Below are positions 57,769-64,000 of a stretch of DNA of 64,000 nucleotides, piece by piece. The stretch spans positions 29,470,501 through 29,534,500 of the forward strand of contig OY747705.1 in assembly GCA_963556495.2 (NCBI GenBank), given 5' to 3'. The translations under genes were made by a program, and so were the position numbers. Each line of letters begins with the position of its first letter. Within the stretch, counting starts at the first letter, position 1. Under the pieces are notes generated by a model. That model was not told the DNA's origin, did no database searches, and saw only the letters and a list, made by a program, of their open reading frames with translations. This stretch comes from Valencia hispanica. Its lineage: Eukaryota > Chordata > Actinopteri > Cyprinodontiformes > Valenciidae.

Positions 57769-60700
57769 GTGAATTCATTTAGCATGCGTGTTTGCACACA
57801 GGATAACACACACACACACACGCACATACACCTTGGTTTGTGTTTTGTTTGCTCTTTGCCCTATTTGACTACCAAAGTTAACCATGGAGATGTTCATATT
57901 TACACAATCATTTTATTGGGATAGAAGGAAAGAACATTTATTGAATTGTACAGATTGCCAGGAAAACTACAGGCAATACCTGTAAACTAAACTGGTTAAG
58001 CTGCATACCTTAATCAAAGTCCAACCCCACCTACTCCACCTCATGCAGTGAGAAGCTGCAGAGGAAGAATGCCTGCCTGACCACAGGCTGTGTGAAGCTG
58101 ATTTAGCAGGCAGCTCCTAAGGGCCTGATGCTGATTGCCTGTAGCAAAAGTGTTTACTGTAGCACTCAACTTGCTCTTCATGAGAGCTTCCATTTGCCCA
58201 ATGAACTGAATAATAGCTCATTCTAGGTTAAAAAAAATAAAAATCTTCCCTTTTTGTAAAGGAGTGACCTATTTGCAAGCTCAAAGAGCAAAGCCGTCAC
58301 ACAAAGTGCTTTCAGAGTCCCCTGGAACACACAGAAATGTGCCAGTTATTCCAAGGAGAGGATTATCCTATGGTGTATGGAACTAATACAATTCCCAAAT
58401 TCCTCCTGGGGTGCTTAGTGGCTTATTGCCCCACTGCGACTCATTCAGAAATAATTTCGCCCCTCGTTTCAAAGAGTCAAGCAAAACAGCATTGTCAGAG
58501 ATTACCTTCAGAACAAGTTAATGAATGTGCCCTTACATTCACACACAGTAAATGGGACCAATCTCCTAAAAAGCATATTTTGGATTTTATTATTTTTGTT
58601 GACCAAAGACACACATACCAGACACCACAGACAGTCGGTTTAAGTATACTTACAAGAGTCTCAAAGTCTTCATAACCCTTAACCATTTTTAAATTTACTT
58701 TTTGTCATGTTACAGTTTTAGAGTATTGGTTGTTGGTTTTTAGACCTAGATTAAGAAATGTCGGTCCAATTCAACCTGGATATAAAATTGTCAAGAGACT
58801 AAACGGGTAATAAAATTATAAATTTTTTGAATTCTCAATGTGCATTCAGTCAGTAAGTCAAAAATAATTACAGATGTGTAAAATGTTACAATCAAGGCGT
58901 CAGTTAGCAAACCAAAATTAAGTGTGTTAAATTAATTTAAAAATGCAGTAAAAACACCTAATTTATTAAATATTGTTTTATTTTTGCCCTATCTAAGAAA
59001 TCTAAGAAGGAAAATGTACTCAGTTTTATTTTTGCATAATTATCCAGACCTGGAAAACCCTTAAAAAGTCTGGAAATGTCTGGAACTTGCTTTAAGACTG
59101 TGTAGGAACAATGTAAAAAAAAGAAGGAAAATAAAACTTGTTTTTTAATTCTTTTTTTTCCTACAAGTTACCACAAGTAACAGTAAGTGTGCCATGCATT
59201 TTTATTCAGTGCCCCTCTGAATCAGTACTTTGTACAAGCACTTTTCACTGCATTACAGCTGCAGATCTTCTGGTTATATATGTACCAGCTTTGCATATGT
59301 AGAGACTGACATTATCCCCCCTTGAGCAGTAGATCTCTGAAGCTCCACCATAGTTAGCATGGGTTACTTCTCGTTTATGCTTTCCATACACAACTCTCAG
59401 TTCAGATAGCCAACAATGTCTACATGGATATGTCATTAAACCGGTCTCTTTCCAATTTCAGGTAAAGGATTGATCAGTGCCCTGGGAAATATTTAAAGCT
59501 TATGACATTTTTTTAAACGTTACCTATGCTTTAAACTTCTCTACAACTTTACTCGTGACCTGTTTGGTGTGTCTCCTGAGCTTTAATTATGCAGTTTGTT
59601 CAGAAGGCAATTGATTCCACTGAAATTTATTTCAGTGGTAGCTAAGTAATTGGGTCAAAATACCCGTTATACTTTTCAGGTTGTAATTTGTTAAAAATGT
59701 TTAAAATCATTAATATTTTCCTTCTACTTTCCAATTTTATGCTGCCTCTGTGTTTGTGTTGTGATTGCATGTCACAGAAAATTCCCCTTGTGGCAAAATG
59801 TAAAAAGTTTTTTTAAGGGTTGTGAATATATTTCCAGGGAATTATAATAAAAAACCTTTTCTCCCTTCAAAAAAATATGTGAACAGTAAAGAAGATGAAA
59901 CATATTTCTGCAACACAGAGTCCCTATATGGAAACAAAATTGTTTAGAGTTAAAGTTCTACCTTGGTGTTATTAAGGAATGCTGTTGAAAGGTTTAGTGT
60001 CCACCCTGAGAAATCACTGGCTTGATGCAAAAATGAGGAATTTTAGTCTGATATAAACTAAGCTAAAAATTACAGAAACATAACTTTGGACCTTAAAGCA
60101 ATTTGAAAAAAGCAAAACATTGATCTTAAAATAAATTGAAAGTAAAAATGTGTAAAAATTCCTGTTTTCAGTACAAGTCAAAGTGACGCGAGCCAGTTCA
60201 ACAAAAATCCTCCCAATTGTATGTAGCATTTATTCTGCAAGTTTTATTGATGATTTTGGGTTTAGTTAAACAGCAGAACAAATTTATTCTGTGAAATGAG
60301 CTTCCACCTCAGCTCTTCAAGAGCTAGTAAAATATCTGTTTCCCTGTAAGCTAAATAAGATTATATTCCCTGAAATTTGCCTAAGAATTTATTATACTTA
60401 TTTCTCACGAGTTGGAAGGCAAAGCTGATTGCAGTCTACAGCTGATTCATCTGGCTAGCTCCGTTCCGTGACACCGCAAACAGTAGGCTTGGGTAAAAAC
60501 TGCTAACACAACAATTTGTGGCTGTATAGTCAAAGTGTTTTATTTTTGCAAGGTATACATAGACTAAATATATATGCTAATTATCTTATGTCTTTTCAAG
60601 TTCCTGCAATACAAACTGTTGTCAGATTTCTGCGTTTAATGCATTTTTTTATCTACTAGACTTCTGGCATTTTCCGCTATATGTTTTAAAACTAGTTATA

Positions 60701-61430
60701 CCATTTAATTCTAGCATGTTTACATTCAATGCCTTCTTTGGTTAATTGGTTCAGATGGATGTAACATAGTGGATTAACCTTGAAATTGTATCTTTCCAGT
60801 AATCATCATTTAACATTTGCATTGCATATTTCTGTGTCTGCTGCAAACTCTGGAATATTTATTGTGGTTTTCCTGTTTCAATACAACCCCTTCCACATTT
60901 TGTAGTTTCTTAAAATAAATCAGATTTCTGCTATGAAATTGTTGTACAGCAATTACTAATTTTCCACTCACAGCTTGGCACAACCATTGGAACTAGATGG
61001 CCAAACAAGGCAACCTTATGCCTGTGTTGGAAAATTTAGGAAATATCCTACAAAAGTAAAACATTCTTATCTTTGATGTGCTAAAGCTGTGGTGTTTGTG
61101 TAATTGCTTTCAAAGTAAGTTTCACACAGAGATTTAATTAAATTACAAGAATTTACCAGATCAAGATTTCAAAAGATGTAAAGAAAAATGGGAAAGGTAA
61201 AATAATCAAACAAATCAATTAAAGGTAACTTCTTCCACCAAGTAAAATAAAGACCCAGGTGTGATTGTTGATAAGCACTGTATCTTATCTGGGCCAGTTG
61301 ACCTGAAGCAGCAGCATCTGTGACAGATCTCTGTTCTTTATTCCTTCTGTGTTTGACCCCCCTGAGAAAACAAGCTGTGGTGTTTCGATCCTGCTTTTTA
61401 ATGATGTCTGTATTCTCTTTTTCCCTACAG
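57769..61430. other. pex5l intron, 3.66 kb
   Basis: Begins GTGAAT and ends TTTCCCTACAG. Has a short CA microsatellite (about 57807-57830) and a decayed Tc1 (58690-59830). The rest, 57930-58690 and 59840-61420, shows no gene. Confidence 0.6.
58690..59830 (-). pseudogene. Tc1-like relic
   Basis: Phrases of a Tc1 family remain in order. A terminal-like TTTTTGTCATGTTACAG lies near 58699. TTTTATTCAGTGCCCCTCTGAATCAGTACTTTGTA is at about 59199. GTACCAGCTTTGCATATGTAGAGACTGA follows. CTTTAAACTTCTCTACAACTTTACTCGTGACCTGTTTGGTGTG is near 59529, corresponding to the transposase N-terminus read on the - strand. A large middle portion is missing and no open frame survives. Confidence 0.55.
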
Positions 61431-61501
61431 GCTTGGCAAGTGTTGGGGACCACACAGGCAGAAAATGAAAATGAGCAGGCTGCAATTGTCTCCCTCCAAA
61501 G
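61431..61501 (+). CDS. pex5l: PEX5-like, coding exon (second TPR)
   Basis: This is a 71-bp exon between ttttccctacag and gtaatg, entering in phase 0 and leaving in phase 2. It encodes AWQVLGTTQAENENEQAAIV followed by SLQ and two bases of an arginine codon. It is the first part of the second TPR motif; QAENENEQAAIVxLQR is the PEX5L form, while PEX5 has a different run after AENE. The next exon, which should begin with a cysteine-leucine-glutamate segment, was not found before 64000, so the remainder of the TPR domain lies further downstream. Confidence 0.95.
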
Positions 61502-64000
61502 GTAATGGTTAGGATCTGAGTTCTGGTCTGATTTCAAATCTAAAAATGCTAACAAAATACCCTGATTTCATATTTGCTTAGAGGTTTATACAACCTTGCT
61601 GACAGTATATGCAGAAAGATTAAAACGTAAATAACAAATGCAAGATATATACATGTACAGCTAGAGAAGATAAGCACCAAGACAAAGTATTGTGCTTGCA
61701 AGTATTTCTTTCCCTTGGCCCTTTTTGTCACATTTTGTCACATTTCAATAAGTTCATAATTTCAAACCAACACAAAGTAGCACACAATGGCGTGGAAAGA
61801 AAATATTGAACAAATCAAAATCAGAAAACTGGGGCGTGCATTTGTATTCAGCCCAACTGAGTGGACAATCTGTAGAACTACCTATTGCTGCAGTTATATA
61901 TGCAAGTTTATGGGGGATGTTGCTACCATCCTTATAGAGAGACAGATAATTATTTTTTGTTTCGTTAAAGATTAGCTCAAAGAGATTAGTTTAGTCAGAT
62001 TGGATGCAGATTTTCTTTGAAGATACATTTTCAAGTCTTGCCACAGATTCTCAAATAAATTTAGGCTTAGACTTTGACTGGGCCATTTTAACAGTTGAAC
62101 ATGCTTTGATCTAAACTATGCTCTGTCTGCATGTTCAGGCGCATCCTGCTGCCAGGTAAGGCACGTTTATTTGTTAAGTACATGGCGCTATATCAAGGGC
62201 TTTACAGGGGGAAAAAAGAACAGAGATTTTAAAAATAAATAACCCACCTGATTCTTACAAGATGAACCCCTGCACCAGTCTCAATTCTTTTGAAGCTTTT
62301 TAGAGGTTTTCTTCCTGAATTCGTCTGAATGAAGCTCCATCCAGCTTCCTGTCCACTTTGACCACCTTTTCTGCTCATGCTGAAGAAAAGCATCCCCACA
62401 GCATCATGCTGCCACCACCATGTTTCACTTTGGCGTGGTGGTGTTGGTGTTGGTGTGTTTAGGGGAATGTGCAGTGTTATTGTTCTGCCACAGATAGCAT
62501 TTTACATGTAGGACTTAAAGTTAAATGTCACATGTGACCAGAGTACCTTCTTCAACATGTCTGCGCTGTCTCCTACCTAGCTTGTGAGAAAGTGTAAACA
62601 GGACTGCTGATGTCATTTTATTTCCAACAGTAGCACATTTCTTGATGTTGTTCCATAAGAGACAGAATTGTAGAGTTCAGTAGTGCCAAACTCTTTCCAT
62701 TTTTTGATGTTTAATTGAACAGTTTTCTGTGAGATGTCCATGACTTGGGTTTTTGTTTTATAACCCAATCTCTGATTAAACTTCTCCACAGCTTTATTCC
62801 TGACCTGTCTGCTGTGTTACTTGATCTTCATGATGCTGTTCACCATTTTATTCTAACAAACCTTTGAGACCTTCACAGCTGTAATTATGCTGATATTGAG
62901 CTACAAATAGGTGCACTCCATTTACCAATTTGCTGACTTTTGAAGAAAATTGGTTTCATAGTATAGGGGCCTGTGTACAAATGTTGAATAAATGTAACAA
63001 TTATGTGCCAAGTGGTGTTGGTCTATCACAAAAACAACAATTAATACATTTAGAGATGGGGTTGTAAAATGACAAAATGTAACAAAGTGAAACAGCAGAA
63101 AATAATTTTCCAAGATGCTGCATATGGAAGTGTAGCAAGAAACGTAAGGTCTCCACTAGTTTGCTATTGAATTGCCTTAAACCAGCTATTGGAAGAACAA
63201 TTTATGTATTTTTTTCTATTCTTAAAATACAGGAACCCTGCATGGATGGTGATTGCAAGAGTCAGGGTTCTGACCGGATTCCTCAATAGGAGGTGGCCCA
63301 GTTTCATTCACAACACTGCCGAAGTCAGAAATTGCACCTGTCTCAGAGTGTGAACTCTGACAAGTCAAGTGGAAATGCTGTTCAGGAGAAATAATCCCTC
63401 TTTTCCAAGTGTTTCATTGATTACCTTTTTTAGTCAAATAAGCAAATAATTTAGGTTCAGATTAAACTGATAAGAAAGCAGATCTGTAATTATTTTTATC
63501 CCTCTAAAATAGACTTACTTGCATATCAGTACCTTTCAAATCTCAGTGTGTTTGCTGGATTCATATTTACTTTGTTTATTATGTAATCACTCCATCTGTG
63601 AGGTGTAGTTTGGTCTGAAGTGAGATTAGATTTTTTTGTTGGCGTTGATCCTGTTGTTGCTATACTGATTTTTATCAACCACTGGCAATCTTGTTGCTAT
63701 TTTGCAATTAATTACAAAAATATACTGTCTGTAGTTGCATGCTGTTTACTTTTTAAACAGTGAAGCATGGAGCCACAATTCTGCACAACACAAGCACTTA
63801 CTGTGTATAGCTAAGGAAGTCACGACATTAATGATTTATTCCCAGATATGACAACCAGTTCTGTCCCAAATTGTTGCAAGTGTGAAAAAATACAGATGAC
63901 CTCAGTCTTTTTTTTAAAGACACAGTCCTTTAGGTGCTTTGTGAATTCAGACAGTGTCGACAAACATTTGTGCAAGCTTAGCCAAGAACACTTCCCAGCA
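61502..64000. other. Start of the next pex5l intron
   Basis: Begins GTAATG and continues past the window end. It contains the Tc1 relic at 61700-63120. From 63121 to 64000 I see no exon or repeat that I can name. Confidence 0.5.
61700..63120 (-). pseudogene. Tc1-like transposon relic, near full span
   Basis: Terminal-like sequences occur at both ends: CACATTTTGTCACATTTCAA near 61730, and ATGACAAAATGTAACAAAGTG near 63068 in inverted sense. Between them the - strand keeps an equivalent of the WPSQS...ENLWQDL region (+ sense TCTTGCCACAGATTCTCAAA and TTTGACTGGGCCATTTTAAC, 62034-62093), and a glycine-rich region (+ sense GCATCATGCTGCCACCACCA). The N-terminal binding domain lies near 62700-62830 (+ sense CTGATTAAACTTCTCCACAG and CTTTATTCCTGACCTGTC). 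The copy has many indels and an inserted or duplicated patch near 62150-62240. Confidence 0.65.

Overview
The window is vertebrate nuclear DNA, almost certainly from a teleost fish. It has a split gene with GT-AG introns and typical fish repeat families: Tc1/mariner transposons, L2 (Maui-like), Rex1-like and RTE LINEs, TTAA-flanked miniature elements, hAT-like pieces and a class I endogenous retrovirus. There is no prokaryotic gene organisation. The species cannot be named from sequence alone.

The only host gene I can support is PEX5-like (PEX5L, also called TRIP8b, a partner and trafficking regulator of HCN channels), on the + strand. Eight consecutive coding exons are visible: 22885-22996, 34668-34877, 36162-36282, 37397-37490, 40976-41071, 56023-56139, 57625-57768 and 61431-61501. 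All junctions are GT-AG and all phases agree, giving 965 coding bases. They cover the end of the variable N-terminal region, the low-complexity linker, the HCN-binding segment and the start of the tetratricopeptide (TPR) domain. The amino terminus and most of the TPR domain lie outside the window or were not recognised. The two largest introns (about 11.7 and 15.0 kb) are swollen by transposons.

Layout: 1-5.0 kb holds a decayed retrovirus on the - strand (gag in two frames, an in-frame UGA, protease-RT, and a broken RNase H). 5-22.8 kb is intron or upstream DNA with old Tc1 and LINE relics. 22.9-34.7 kb is intron with a terminal-inverted-repeat (TIR) element, a long-ORF L2 copy, an RTE piece and a second, inverted L2. 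34.7-41.1 kb carries four exons, plus a THAP-domain element in one intron. 41.1-56.0 kb is the largest intron, with a TTAA element, two Tc1 copies with nested insertions, a solo LTR and a long AT array. 56.0-64.0 kb carries three exons and two Tc1 relics.

I see no previously undescribed multi-gene system. The points worth a second look are structural: nested and chimeric transposons, clean target-site duplications, the retroviral stop-codon junction, and in-frame cassette exons of pex5l.
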